Shown: piece after piece, positions 22,944 to 31,095 of the stretch
Layout: every line of letters starts with the position of its first letter
Numbering within the stretch: position 1 is the stretch's first letter
Assembly: GCF_000372465.1 (NCBI RefSeq)
Contig: NZ_AQUZ01000056.1
Span: forward strand, 1-55,086
DNA: 55,086 nt
Direction: 5' to 3'
DNA from: Kribbella catacumbae DSM 19601
GTDB lineage: Bacteria; Actinomycetota; Actinomycetes; Propionibacteriales; Kribbellaceae
Notes under the pieces: model-generated
Database searches by the model: none
Told to the model about the DNA's origin: nothing
The model's input: only the letters and a program-made list of their open reading frames with translations
Translations under genes and position numbers: made by a program

Positions 22944-22963
22944 TGTCACCAGTAATGGTGACA
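22944..22963. terminator. Hairpin in a convergent gap
   Basis: TGTCACCA (22944-22951) and TGGTGACA (22956-22963) form a perfect 8-bp stem with loop GTAA, directly after the stop of the minus-strand hydrolase gene and before the end of the plus-strand GNAT transcript. No long T-tract follows; it could act as a terminator in either direction. Confidence 0.4.
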
Positions 22964-22967
22964 AATG

Positions 22968-23588
22968 TCAGTTGACCTCGACGGAGTCGCCGGGGGTGAC
23001 GAGCACGAACGGCCGGTCGCCCTGGCCGTCGAGGAAGCGCTTCATCTGGCCCTGGCCGACCGCGCTCAGCGGCGCCTCGTGGATGCCGATGGTCTGCTCT
23101 GCTTGTACTGCGCGCGCGTACTCGACCGCCGGAGGCAAGGAGAACCACGGCCCGCCGATCGGCACCAGGTTGGTGTGCACCTTGCGGTCCGGCTGGGTGA
23201 ACGAGTCACCCGGGTGGTAGACGGCGTCCTCGATCAGGTAGCCGACGTTCACGCACGGAACGCCCAGCTCCGGCAGGATGATCGCGTGATCCTTGCCATA
23301 GGCACGGACCGCGAAACCGGCCGCCTCGAAAGTGTCGCCCTCGGCCACCACGCTGACCCTCTCGCCCAGCTCGCCGAGCTGCGCGGCGGCACCGGCGTTC
23401 GTCCAGATCGGGGCGTCCAGGCGCTTGATCCGATCGACGTCGAGGTGGTCCGGGTGCTCGTGGGTGACCAGGATCGCGTCCACCCCGGCGAAGGCCTCGT
23501 CCTCGGCGAAGTTGCCCGGATCGACGAGCAGCACCTTGCCGTCCTTCTCCAGCCGGACACAGGCATGCGTGTACTTCGTGAGCTTCAC
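22968..23588 (-). CDS. Metallo-beta-lactamase-fold hydrolase co-transcribed with menF
   Basis: This 206-residue UlaG-like MBL-fold protein has the metal motif HEHPDH at 43-48, a further Asp in YHPGDSF and His in IGIHEAPL. It starts at GTG 23588, two bases after the isochorismate synthase stop, so it is read from the same message. Family members act as lactonases, phosphodiesterases or thioesterases. The close link to menF leaves open a role in menaquinone synthesis, for example in a step for which no gene is seen here (inference). Confidence 0.85.
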   Translation of the reverse strand: MKLTKYTHACVRLEKDGKVLLVDPGNFAEDEAFAGVDAILVTHEHPDHLDVDRIKRLDAPIWTNAGAAAQLGELGERVSVVAEGDTFEAAGFAVRAYGKDHAIILPELGVPCVNVGYLIEDAVYHPGDSFTQPDRKVHTNLVPIGGPWFSLPPAVEYARAVQAEQTIGIHEAPLSAVGQGQMKRFLDGQGDRPFVLVTPGDSVEVN

Positions 23589-23590
23589 GG

Positions 23591-24862
23591 TCAGTCTCCC
23601 AGTGCGTCGCGCATCGGAACCAGCTTGGCGTTCGTCTCGGCCAGTTCGGCCTCCGGGTCGGACCCGGCGACGATGCCGGCGCCGGCGAACAGGCGCATCC
23701 TGGTCGGGTCGTCGGGGTCGGCCTGGCCGCAGCGCAGTGCGATGCACCACTCGCCGTCGCCGGCCGCGTCCATCCAGCCGACGGGCCCGCTGAAGCGTCC
23801 GCGGGACATGCCCTCGATGTCGCCGATCACGTCCCGCGCGGTGTCGGTCGGCGTACCGCAGACTGCGGCGGACGGGTGCAGTGCGGCGGCGAGGCCGAGT
23901 GCGGAGGCGCCGTTGGCCGCGACACCGGCGACGTCGGAGGCGAGGTGCATCACGTTCGGCAGGTGCAGCACGAACGGGGTCTCGGGCACGTTCATCGACT
24001 TGCAGTGCGGCTTCAGGGCGTCGGCCACCGAGCGGACGGCGAACTCGTGTTCCTCGAGGTCCTTGCTCGATCGCGCCAGCGAGGCGGCCAGCGCCAGATC
24101 ATGCGCGTCGTCGCCGGTACGCCGGATGGTGCCCGCCAGCACCCGCGAGGTGATCAGGCCCTTCTCGCGCCGGACCAGCAGCTCCGGGGTGGCGCCGATC
24201 AGGCCGTCGACCGAGAACGTCCAGCAGTTCGGGTACGCCTGCGCCAGCCGGCGCAGCGGCCAGCGCAAGTCGATCGGGTTGGGGGAGATCGCGACCAGGT
24301 CGCGCGCGAGCACCACCTTGTCCAGCTCGCCGCTGGTGATCCGCTTGACCGCGTCGGCGACGATGCCGGACCACTCGGTACCGGACCTGGCACCGTCGGC
24401 GAAGGCGACCGCACCGACCGGCTCCGGCTCGTACGTCGTCAGCTCCGGGGGAGCAGCCAGTGAGCTGGCGCCCGAGATCGTGGTCACCCACGTGATGCCG
24501 CCGCGACGCCCGACGATCACCTCGGGCACCACCAGCTCACTCGGGTCGGAGTCGGTGAAACCGAACGACCCGAAGCAGACCAGTCCCGATCCTGGTACGC
24601 CGACCTCGTCGCGCACGACGGCGCCGGCCGTGAGCTCTCTCCACCAGTTCTGGGCCTCGGCGAACCGGTTGCTACCGGCAACATCCAGCCGGGCGGCGAC
24701 GCCCCAGCCGACGTGCCCGTCACCCCGGCGTACCCAGGCCAGTCCGCCGGTTTCCGGCAGGTGGTCCATCAGAGCGGCGGCGACGCCCTCGACCCGCTGG
24801 CTGCGAACCACCAGCTGCGGCGCCGGCAGTTGGCCGGGTCGGACCGGGTCAGACAAGCTCAC
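23591..24862 (-). CDS. menF: Isochorismate synthase
   Basis: This 423-residue member of the chorismate-utilising family has GELDKVVLARDL (catalytic Lys region), PELLVRREKGLITSRVLAGT, PSAAVCGTPT and EGMSRGRFSGPVGW, as in MenF/EntC/DhbC. It supplies isochorismate to MenD. I use GTG 24862, which has GAGGAG 8 bases upstream; a 27-codon upstream frame overlaps this start. It is divergent from menG, which fits a pathway role rather than siderophore synthesis. Confidence 0.92.
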   Translation of the reverse strand: MSLSDPVRPGQLPAPQLVVRSQRVEGVAAALMDHLPETGGLAWVRRGDGHVGWGVAARLDVAGSNRFAEAQNWWRELTAGAVVRDEVGVPGSGLVCFGSFGFTDSDPSELVVPEVIVGRRGGITWVTTISGASSLAAPPELTTYEPEPVGAVAFADGARSGTEWSGIVADAVKRITSGELDKVVLARDLVAISPNPIDLRWPLRRLAQAYPNCWTFSVDGLIGATPELLVRREKGLITSRVLAGTIRRTGDDAHDLALAASLARSSKDLEEHEFAVRSVADALKPHCKSMNVPETPFVLHLPNVMHLASDVAGVAANGASALGLAAALHPSAAVCGTPTDTARDVIGDIEGMSRGRFSGPVGWMDAAGDGEWCIALRCGQADPDDPTRMRLFAGAGIVAGSDPEAELAETNAKLVPMRDALGD

Positions 24863-24932
24863 GGCAACACTCCTCGCTCGCTTCCCGGCCCCGGGTCTCG
24901 ATGGCCGGCCGGCTCATTGGAGATTCGCTCAC
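24849..24932 (-). CDS. Possible upstream mini-ORF overlapping the menF start
   Basis: A GTG-started frame of 27 codons ends 14 bases inside menF. Its last part contains GREASEE, encoded by a GCGAGCGAGGAG run that also provides the menF ribosome site, similar in style to the nuo junction elements. No ribosome site precedes it. It could couple menF translation to its own or be chance. Confidence 0.3.
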   Translation of the reverse strand: MSESPMSRPAIETRGREASEECCRELV

Positions 24933-25004
24933 GAGATGCAAGCGTAGGCCGCCCCGATGTCCAGCGAATTTCGGCGCCTGTCGCAGCCGTGATCAACTAG
25001 ACAA

Positions 25005-25706
25005 GTGACCAGGGCCGATCTCACCAAACAGCCGGAAGCAGTCGCCGCCATGTTCGACAACGTGGCTGAGGGCTACGACCGGACCAACGCGGTCGCCACG
25101 ATGGGGCTGGAGAAGGCCTACTGGCGGCCGCAGACGCTGGTGGAGATCGCGCCGCGGAAGGGGATGAAAATCCTCGATCTGGCGGCCGGGACCGGTGCGT
25201 CCAGCGTGAAGTTGCGCGAGGCCGGGGCCGAGGTGGTGTCCTGCGACTTCTCGGTCGGCATGCTCCGGGTCGGCAAGCGCCGGTACCCCGAGCTGGACCT
25301 GATCGCCGGTGACGCGCTGCGGCTGCCGTTCGCGGACGAGACCTTCGACGTGGTCACCATCTCGTGGGCGCTGCGGAACGTGAACGACGTCACGGTCGCG
25401 CTCGCCGAGATGCTCCGGGTGACGAAGCCGGGCGGCCGGCTGGTGGTGCTGGAGAACTCGCACCCGACCTGGAAGCCGTTCCGGGTCGCCTACCTGGAGT
25501 ACATGATGCGCGCCGTCCCGGTAGTCGCGAAGGCCGTCTCGACCAACCCCGACGCCTACGTCTACCTGGCCGAATCGGTCCGGGCCTGGCCCGGCCAGGC
25601 CCCCCTCGCGGACACTATCGAGGCCTCCGGCTGGACCCGCGTCCAATGGCGCAACCTGACCGGCGGCCTGGTCGCGATCCACCGCGCCGTCAAGCCAACC
25701 ACCTGA
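25005..25706 (+). CDS. menG: Demethylmenaquinone methyltransferase
   Basis: This 233-residue class I SAM methyltransferase of UbiE/MenG type has FDNVAEGYDRTNAV at the N-terminus, DLAAGTGASS (SAM loop, about 59-68), SWALRNVNDV and LRVTKPGGRLVVLE. It methylates demethylmenaquinone to menaquinone, the last core step. It starts at GTG 25005; a menaquinone reductase gene follows after a 262-base gap holding a long inverted repeat. Confidence 0.95.
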   Translation: MTRADLTKQPEAVAAMFDNVAEGYDRTNAVATMGLEKAYWRPQTLVEIAPRKGMKILDLAAGTGASSVKLREAGAEVVSCDFSVGMLRVGKRRYPELDLIAGDALRLPFADETFDVVTISWALRNVNDVTVALAEMLRVTKPGGRLVVLENSHPTWKPFRVAYLEYMMRAVPVVAKAVSTNPDAYVYLAESVRAWPGQAPLADTIEASGWTRVQWRNLTGGLVAIHRAVKPTT

Positions 25707-25710
25707 ACCA

Positions 25711-25800
25711 CCTGAACATTCGCCCCCTTTTCACCCTCCGTGCGGCATCTCGGGTCAGTGGGGGCCGGCGGAGAGGGTGAAAAGGGGGCGAATGATCAGG
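25711..25800. repeat. Long inverted repeat (28-bp arms, 34-base loop)
   Basis: The inner arms 25717-25738 and 25773-25794 are perfectly complementary over 22 bp; with one mismatch the stem extends to 25711-25738 and 25773-25800. The loop is 34 bases and GC-rich. The arm begins CATTCGCCCCCTTTTCACC. No T-tract follows either arm. It starts 5 bases after the menG stop and may be a structured terminator, an RNA-stability element or a small mobile repeat. Confidence 0.8.
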
Positions 25801-25968
25801 TGTGGGGTGGGGGTTGTATTTACGCAACGCGGGGTGTGCATAAATCGGTTGCGGGCAAGGGGTTCCGGGCCGGTTTCGTGTCCAAGTCAGGCAGTCCTAG
25901 ACTGTCGGATGACCAGGCCTCGTGAATCCCTTCACGAGTGACGCAGCCAACTTCCAGGCCGGGATGAG

Positions 25969-27282
25969 ATGAGCCAGAGCGAGCCGTTCAGGCAGCAGGC
26001 CGAGACCGCTGATGTGATCGTTGTCGGTGCCGGACCCGCAGGCTCGGCCGCGGCGTACCATCTGGCCAACGCCGGTCTCGACGTCCTGCTGCTGGAGAAG
26101 ACCGCGTTCCCGCGCGAGAAGGTGTGTGGCGACGGCCTCACCCCGCGCGGTACCAAGCAGCTGATCAACATGGGCATCGACATCTCGCCCGAGGCCGGCT
26201 GGATCAAGAACTACGGCCTGCGGATCCAGGGCGCCGGGCACCAGTTGCAGCTCGACTGGCCGGACCTGGCCAGCCACCCGAACTACGGGCTGACCCGCAA
26301 CCGGATGGACTTCGACGACATGCTGGCCCGCCAGGCCGTCAAGGCCGGCGCCCAGCTGCGCGAGCGGACCAACGTGACCGCGCCGATCCTGGACGACAAG
26401 GGCTTCATCGTCGGCGTCACCGCCAAGCCGGTCGACGACAACGGCCGGCGGTCCGGTGACGACCTCGAGTTCCGCGCGCCGCTGGTGATGGCCGCCGACG
26501 GCAACTCGTCGCGGCTGAGCGTCTCGATGGGCCTGCACAAGCGCGACGACCGCCCGATGGGCGTTGCCGTCCGCACCTACTTCACCAGCCCGCGCCACGA
26601 CGACGACTACCTCGAGTCGTGGCTGGAGCTGTGGGCCGACGACCCGCAGACCCCGGGTCAGCGCAACCTGCTGCCGGGGTACGGCTGGATCTTCGGGATG
26701 GGCGACGGCACGGTCAACGTCGGCCTCGGCATCCTGAACACCTCCGACGCCTTCGGCAAGGTCGACTACGCCGACCTGCTCAAGCAGTGGCTGAAGCACA
26801 CGCCGGAGGAGTGGCAGTTCCGCGACGAGTTCCAGACCATCCCGATCCGCGGCGCGGCGCTGCCGATGGGCTTCAACCGGCAGCCGCACTACACCCGCGG
26901 GCTGATGCTGCTGGGCGACGCGGGCGGGATGGTGAACCCGTTCAACGGCGAGGGCATCCCGTACGCGATGGAGTCCGGCGCGTTCGCCGCCGAGGTCGCC
27001 TCGCAGGCTCTGCGCCGGCAGCCGAACCAGCGCGAGCGGGCGCTGTCGGCGTACCCGAAGGCGCTGAAGCAGGAGTACGGCGGCTACTACACGCTCGGCC
27101 GGGTGTTCGTGAAGCTGATCGGAAACCCGGAGGTGATGCGGCTGTGCACGAAGTACGGTCTGCCGCGCACCACCTTGATGAAGTTCACCCTGAAACTGCT
27201 GGCCAACCTCACCGACCCGCGCGACGGCGACGTGATGGACAAGATCATCAACGGTCTCACCAAGGTCGCCCCGGCCGCCTGA
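25969..27282 (+). CDS. Geranylgeranyl-reductase-family flavoprotein, probable menaquinone reductase (MenJ-like)
   Basis: This 437-residue FAD protein has the dinucleotide fold VVGAGPAGSAAAYHLA (about 18-33), KVCGDGLTPRG, and the second FAD motif LLGDAGGMVNPFNGEGIPYAMESG. In actinobacteria such proteins reduce one isoprene unit of the menaquinone tail (MenJ). The location between menG and nuoA supports that role over chlorophyll- or archaeal-lipid-type reduction. Activity on menaquinone is inference from family and context. Confidence 0.85.
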   Translation: MSQSEPFRQQAETADVIVVGAGPAGSAAAYHLANAGLDVLLLEKTAFPREKVCGDGLTPRGTKQLINMGIDISPEAGWIKNYGLRIQGAGHQLQLDWPDLASHPNYGLTRNRMDFDDMLARQAVKAGAQLRERTNVTAPILDDKGFIVGVTAKPVDDNGRRSGDDLEFRAPLVMAADGNSSRLSVSMGLHKRDDRPMGVAVRTYFTSPRHDDDYLESWLELWADDPQTPGQRNLLPGYGWIFGMGDGTVNVGLGILNTSDAFGKVDYADLLKQWLKHTPEEWQFRDEFQTIPIRGAALPMGFNRQPHYTRGLMLLGDAGGMVNPFNGEGIPYAMESGAFAAEVASQALRRQPNQRERALSAYPKALKQEYGGYYTLGRVFVKLIGNPEVMRLCTKYGLPRTTLMKFTLKLLANLTDPRDGDVMDKIINGLTKVAPAA

Positions 27283-27405
27283 TCGGCGGGGGCGCGTGAG
27301 GTGAGACACAGCGGTACTGGTAACACAGTGCTGCACCGTAAGGCAGTACGAACACGACCGACCACCACGCAGTACGGACGCAAGTAAGGAGGGAGCAGCG
27401 CCAAG

Positions 27406-27765
27406 ATGCACCCCTACGTACCGATCCTCATCCTCGGTGTGCTCGCGACGATCTTCGTGGCGGGCACCTTGGTGACCAGCGCAGTCGTCGGCCCCCGGCG
27501 CTACAACCGGGCCAAGCTCGACTCGTACGAGTGCGGCATCGAGCCGACGCCGCAGCCGGTCGGCGGCGGGCGTTTCCCGGTGAAGTACTACATCACCGCG
27601 ATGCTCTTCATCGTGTTCGACATCGAGATCATCTTCCTCTACCCCTGGGCCGTCGCCTTCGACCAGATGGCGTTGTTCGGGCTGATCGAGATGGTCATCT
27701 TCATCGTTACCGTCTTCGTCGCGTACGCCTACGTGTGGCGCCGCGGCGGACTGGAATGGGACTGA
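27406..27765 (+). CDS. nuoA: NADH-quinone oxidoreductase subunit A
   Basis: This 119-residue membrane subunit of complex I has three helices and the conserved SYECGIEP loop and KYYITAMLFIVFDIEIIFLYPWA. AAGGAGGGAG lies 13-22 bases before the ATG. It opens the 14-gene nuo operon; the 123-base leader carries several GTAC strings but no promoter I can call with confidence. Confidence 0.97.
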   Translation: MHPYVPILILGVLATIFVAGTLVTSAVVGPRRYNRAKLDSYECGIEPTPQPVGGGRFPVKYYITAMLFIVFDIEIIFLYPWAVAFDQMALFGLIEMVIFIVTVFVAYAYVWRRGGLEWD

Positions 27766-27768
27766 CCT

Positions 27769-28323
27769 ATGGGTGTTGAGGAACAGCTGCCGGCCGGCGT
27801 CTTGCTGACGACCATCGAGGGCCTGTCCGGCTACATGCGCAAGGCCTCGTTGTGGCCGGCAACCTTCGGGCTGGCCTGCTGCGCGATCGAGATGATGACC
27901 ACCGGCGCGCCGCGGTACGACGCGGCGCGGTTCGGCATGGAGGTCTTCCGGGCCTCGCCGCGACAGGCCGACCTGATGATCGTGGCCGGCCGGGTGAGCC
28001 AGAAGATGGCCCCGGTACTGCGCCAGATCTACGACCAGATGCCGAACCCGAAGTGGGTGCTGGCGATGGGTGTCTGCGCGTCGTCCGGCGGCATGTTCAA
28101 CAACTACGCCATCGTGCAGGGCGTGGACCACGTCGTACCGGTCGACATGTACCTGCCCGGCTGCCCGCCGCGGCCGGAGATGCTGCTGGACGCGTTCCTG
28201 AAGCTGCACGAGGACATCCAGAGCGGCAAGCTCGGCGCGAACAAGAAGGCGTTGCAGGCCGAACAGGAAGCCGCCGCCCTGACCGCGTCCCCCACCCTTG
28301 AGCTGAAGGGCCTGCTTCGGTGA
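27769..28323 (+). CDS. nuoB: NADH-quinone oxidoreductase subunit B
   Basis: This 184-residue peripheral subunit carries the last iron-sulfur cluster (N2) next to the quinone site. The ligands are visible as the tandem cysteines in GLACCAIEMM plus GVCASSGG and LPGCPPRPE. The C-terminal tail of about 25 residues is Ala/Glu-rich. It starts 3 bases after the nuoA stop and overlaps nuoC (GTGA). Confidence 0.97.
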   Translation: MGVEEQLPAGVLLTTIEGLSGYMRKASLWPATFGLACCAIEMMTTGAPRYDAARFGMEVFRASPRQADLMIVAGRVSQKMAPVLRQIYDQMPNPKWVLAMGVCASSGGMFNNYAIVQGVDHVVPVDMYLPGCPPRPEMLLDAFLKLHEDIQSGKLGANKKALQAEQEAAALTASPTLELKGLLR

Positions 28324-29027
28324 GTGACCACCAACCCGAAAATCTTCCGGCGACCACGCCCGGTGGTGACGCCCGGACGCCGGCCGCGGAGGTCGTCGAC
28401 CAGCGCGAGGGCATGTTCGGCGTCCGCGGTACTGGTGACACCTCGGGCTTCGGCGGTCTGCGCCGCCAGGTCGCGCTGCCGGGCGGATCGGCCAAGCCGT
28501 ACGGCGGCTGGTTCGACGGCGCCACCGAGAAGCTGGACAGCCTGGTCGGCGACGGCGCGATCGAGAAGGTCGTGGTCGCGCACGGCGAGCTGACCCTGCA
28601 CGTCGCGCGCGAGCGGCTGGTCGAGGTCGCCCAGCACATCCGCGACGACGCGGACCTGCGGTTCGAGTTCTGCTCCGGGGTCTCGGGCGTGCACTACCCG
28701 AACGAGACCGGCCGCGAACTGCACGCCGTCTACCACCTGCTCTCGATCACCCACAACCGGCGGATCCGGCTGGAGGTGTCCTGCCCGGACACCGACCCGC
28801 ACATCCCGTCGATCGTGTCGGTGTACCCGGCCAACGACTGGCACGAGCGCGAGACCTGGGACTTCTTCGGCATCGTCTTCGACGGTCACCCGGCGCTGAC
28901 CCGGATCCAGATGCCCGACGACTGGCCGGGCCACCCGCAACGCAAGGACTACCCGCTCGGCGGCATCGACGTCGAGTACAAGGGCGCCGTCATCCCGCCG
29001 CCCGACACGCGGAGGTCTTACAACTGA
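28320..29027 (+). CDS. nuoC: NADH-quinone oxidoreductase subunit C
   Basis: This 235-residue 30-kDa-type subunit of the connecting arm has a low-complexity N-terminal extension of about 60 residues. The conserved core includes HYPNETGRELHAVYHLLSI and NDWHERETWDFFGIVFDGHP, ending in GGIDVEYKG. The GTG start overlaps the nuoB stop; the stop shares one base with the nuoD ATG. Confidence 0.95.
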   Translation: MSDHQPENLPATTPGGDARTPAAEVVDQREGMFGVRGTGDTSGFGGLRRQVALPGGSAKPYGGWFDGATEKLDSLVGDGAIEKVVVAHGELTLHVARERLVEVAQHIRDDADLRFEFCSGVSGVHYPNETGRELHAVYHLLSITHNRRIRLEVSCPDTDPHIPSIVSVYPANDWHERETWDFFGIVFDGHPALTRIQMPDDWPGHPQRKDYPLGGIDVEYKGAVIPPPDTRRSYN

Positions 29028-30376
29028 TGACTGAGACACAGGATCCGTACGCTGCGTTTGCTGATGCTCGCGACACCACCGAGGGCAAGGTCTTCACCGT
29101 CACCGGTCAGGACTGGGACTCGGTCGTGTCCGGCCTGGGTGACGAGCCCGAAGAGCGCATCGTCGTCAACATGGGCCCGCAGCACCCGTCTACCCACGGC
29201 GTGCTCCGGCTCATCCTCGAGATCGAGGGCGAGAACGTGACCGAGGCCCGCTGCGGCATCGGCTACCTGCACACCGGCATCGAGAAGAACATGGAGTTCC
29301 GCAACTGGACGCAGGGCGTCACGTTCTGCACCCGGATGGACTACCTGGCGCCGTTCTACAACGAGACGGCGTACTGCCTCGCGATCGAGCGGCTGCTCGG
29401 CATCGAGGACCAGATCCCGGAGAAGGCGAACGTGATGCGGGTGCTCCTGATGGAGCTGAACCGGATCAGCAGCCACCTGGTCTGCATCGCCACCGGCGGG
29501 ATGGAGATCGGCGCGCTGACCGTGATGACGATCGGCTTCCGTGAGCGGGAGATGACGCTCGACCTGTTCGAGCTGATCACCGGCCTGCGGATGAACCACG
29601 CGTTCATCCGGCCGGGCGGCGTCGCCCAGGACCTGCCGGCCGGTGCGCTGGACAAGATCCGGGAGTACATCACCTGGATGAACAAGCACCTGCCCGAGTA
29701 CGCCGAACTGTGCAACGCGAACCCGATCTTCAAGGCCCGGCTGCAGGACGTCGGCTACCTGGACCTGACCGGGTGCATGGCGCTGGGCATCTCCGGCCCG
29801 CCGCTGCGTGCGGCCGGCTACGGCCTGGACCTGCGCAAGAGCCAGCCGTACTGCGGTTACGAGACCTACGACTTCGACGTACCGACCTGGGACACCGCCG
29901 ACTCGTACGGCCGGTTCCGGGTGCGGCTGCAGGAGATGTGGGAATCGCTGAAGATCGTCGAGCAGTGCGCCGACCGCCTGGCCAAGATGGAGGGCGAGCC
30001 GGTGATGGTGGCCGACAAGAAGATCGGCTGGCCGAGCCAGCTGGCCGTCGGCAACGACGGGATGGGCAACTCCCTCGACCACATCAAGCACATCATGGGC
30101 GAGTCGATGGAAGCACTGATCCATCACTTCAAGCTGGTTACCGAGGGCTTCCGGGTACCGGCCGGCCAGGCGTACGTGGCGATCGAGTCGCCGCGCGGCG
30201 AGCTGGGCGTCCACCTGGTCTCCGACGGCGGCACCAAGCCGTACCGGGCGCATTTCCGCGACCCGTCGTTCGCAAATCTGCAGGCGATGCCGATCCTGTG
30301 CGAGGGCTCACAGGTCGCCGACGTGATCGTCGCCGTCGCCAGCCTTGACCCGGTGATGGGTGGAGTGGACCGATAG
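29027..30376 (+). CDS. nuoD: NADH-quinone oxidoreductase subunit D
   Basis: This 449-residue 49-kDa-type subunit forms the quinone pocket with NuoB. Conserved segments are MGPQHPSTHGVLRL, GYLHTGIEKNME, RISSHLVC, RPGGVAQDLP and ESPRGELG. It shows no nickel ligands, as expected for complex I rather than hydrogenase. Its stop is directly followed by the nuoE ATG. Confidence 0.97.
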   Translation: MTETQDPYAAFADARDTTEGKVFTVTGQDWDSVVSGLGDEPEERIVVNMGPQHPSTHGVLRLILEIEGENVTEARCGIGYLHTGIEKNMEFRNWTQGVTFCTRMDYLAPFYNETAYCLAIERLLGIEDQIPEKANVMRVLLMELNRISSHLVCIATGGMEIGALTVMTIGFREREMTLDLFELITGLRMNHAFIRPGGVAQDLPAGALDKIREYITWMNKHLPEYAELCNANPIFKARLQDVGYLDLTGCMALGISGPPLRAAGYGLDLRKSQPYCGYETYDFDVPTWDTADSYGRFRVRLQEMWESLKIVEQCADRLAKMEGEPVMVADKKIGWPSQLAVGNDGMGNSLDHIKHIMGESMEALIHHFKLVTEGFRVPAGQAYVAIESPRGELGVHLVSDGGTKPYRAHFRDPSFANLQAMPILCEGSQVADVIVAVASLDPVMGGVDR

Positions 30377-31093
30377 ATGGCTGACACAACCGTTCCCTAC
30401 AGCACAGGCGACTCGAAGATCGGTGAGACGACGATCGGCGAGATGCGCGAGCTGGCTGCCCGGTATCCGGAAGGCCGGTCGGCCCTGCTGCCGATGCTGC
30501 ACCTGGTGCAGTCGGTGGAGGGCCGGATCACTCCGGAGGGCATCGAGGCCTGCGCCGCGGTGCTCGGCCTGACCGGCGCCGAGGTGTCGGCGGTGGCGAC
30601 CTTCTACACGATGTACAAGCGCCGCCCGGTCGGCGACTACCACGTCGGGGTCTGCACCAACACGCTCTGCGCGATCATGGGCGGTGACCTGATCTTCGAG
30701 CGGCTCAAGGAGCACCTCGACGTCGGCAACGACGAGACCACCGAGGACGGCAAGATCACCCTCGAGCACCTCGAGTGCAACGCCGCCTGCGACTACGCGC
30801 CGGTGATGATGGTGAACTGGGAGTTCTTCGACGACATGACGCCGGAGTCCGCGACCCAGCTCGTCGACGATCTCCAGGCGGGCAACGAGGTCAAGTCCCC
30901 GCGCGGCGCCACGATCTGCACCTGGAAAGAAGCCGAGCGCGTGCTGGCCGGCTTCCCCGACGGCCGTGCCGACGAGGGCCCGACCGGTGGCAAGGCGACG
31001 CTGGCCGGCCTGCGCCTGGCCCGCGAACGCAACTGGACCGCCCCGGCTGGCGCGCAGGCCCGGACCACCGACGACAGCCGTAAGGAGGACTGA
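30377..31093 (+). CDS. nuoE: NADH-quinone oxidoreductase subunit E
   Basis: This 238-residue thioredoxin-fold 2Fe-2S subunit of the NADH module has cluster N1a ligands in GVCTNTLCAIMGG and LECNAACDYAPVMMVN. A polar C-terminal extension of roughly 60 residues follows the core, a common actinobacterial feature. AAGGAGG at its 3' end serves as ribosome site for nuoF, which begins two bases later. Confidence 0.96.
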   Translation: MADTTVPYSTGDSKIGETTIGEMRELAARYPEGRSALLPMLHLVQSVEGRITPEGIEACAAVLGLTGAEVSAVATFYTMYKRRPVGDYHVGVCTNTLCAIMGGDLIFERLKEHLDVGNDETTEDGKITLEHLECNAACDYAPVMMVNWEFFDDMTPESATQLVDDLQAGNEVKSPRGATICTWKEAERVLAGFPDGRADEGPTGGKATLAGLRLARERNWTAPAGAQARTTDDSRKED

Positions 31094-31095
31094 CC

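Noticed and set aside
25897..28209. 770-codon minus-strand frame across the reductase and nuoA/B
   Set aside because: Antisense shadow caused by high GC; the plus-strand genes in that span are unambiguous.
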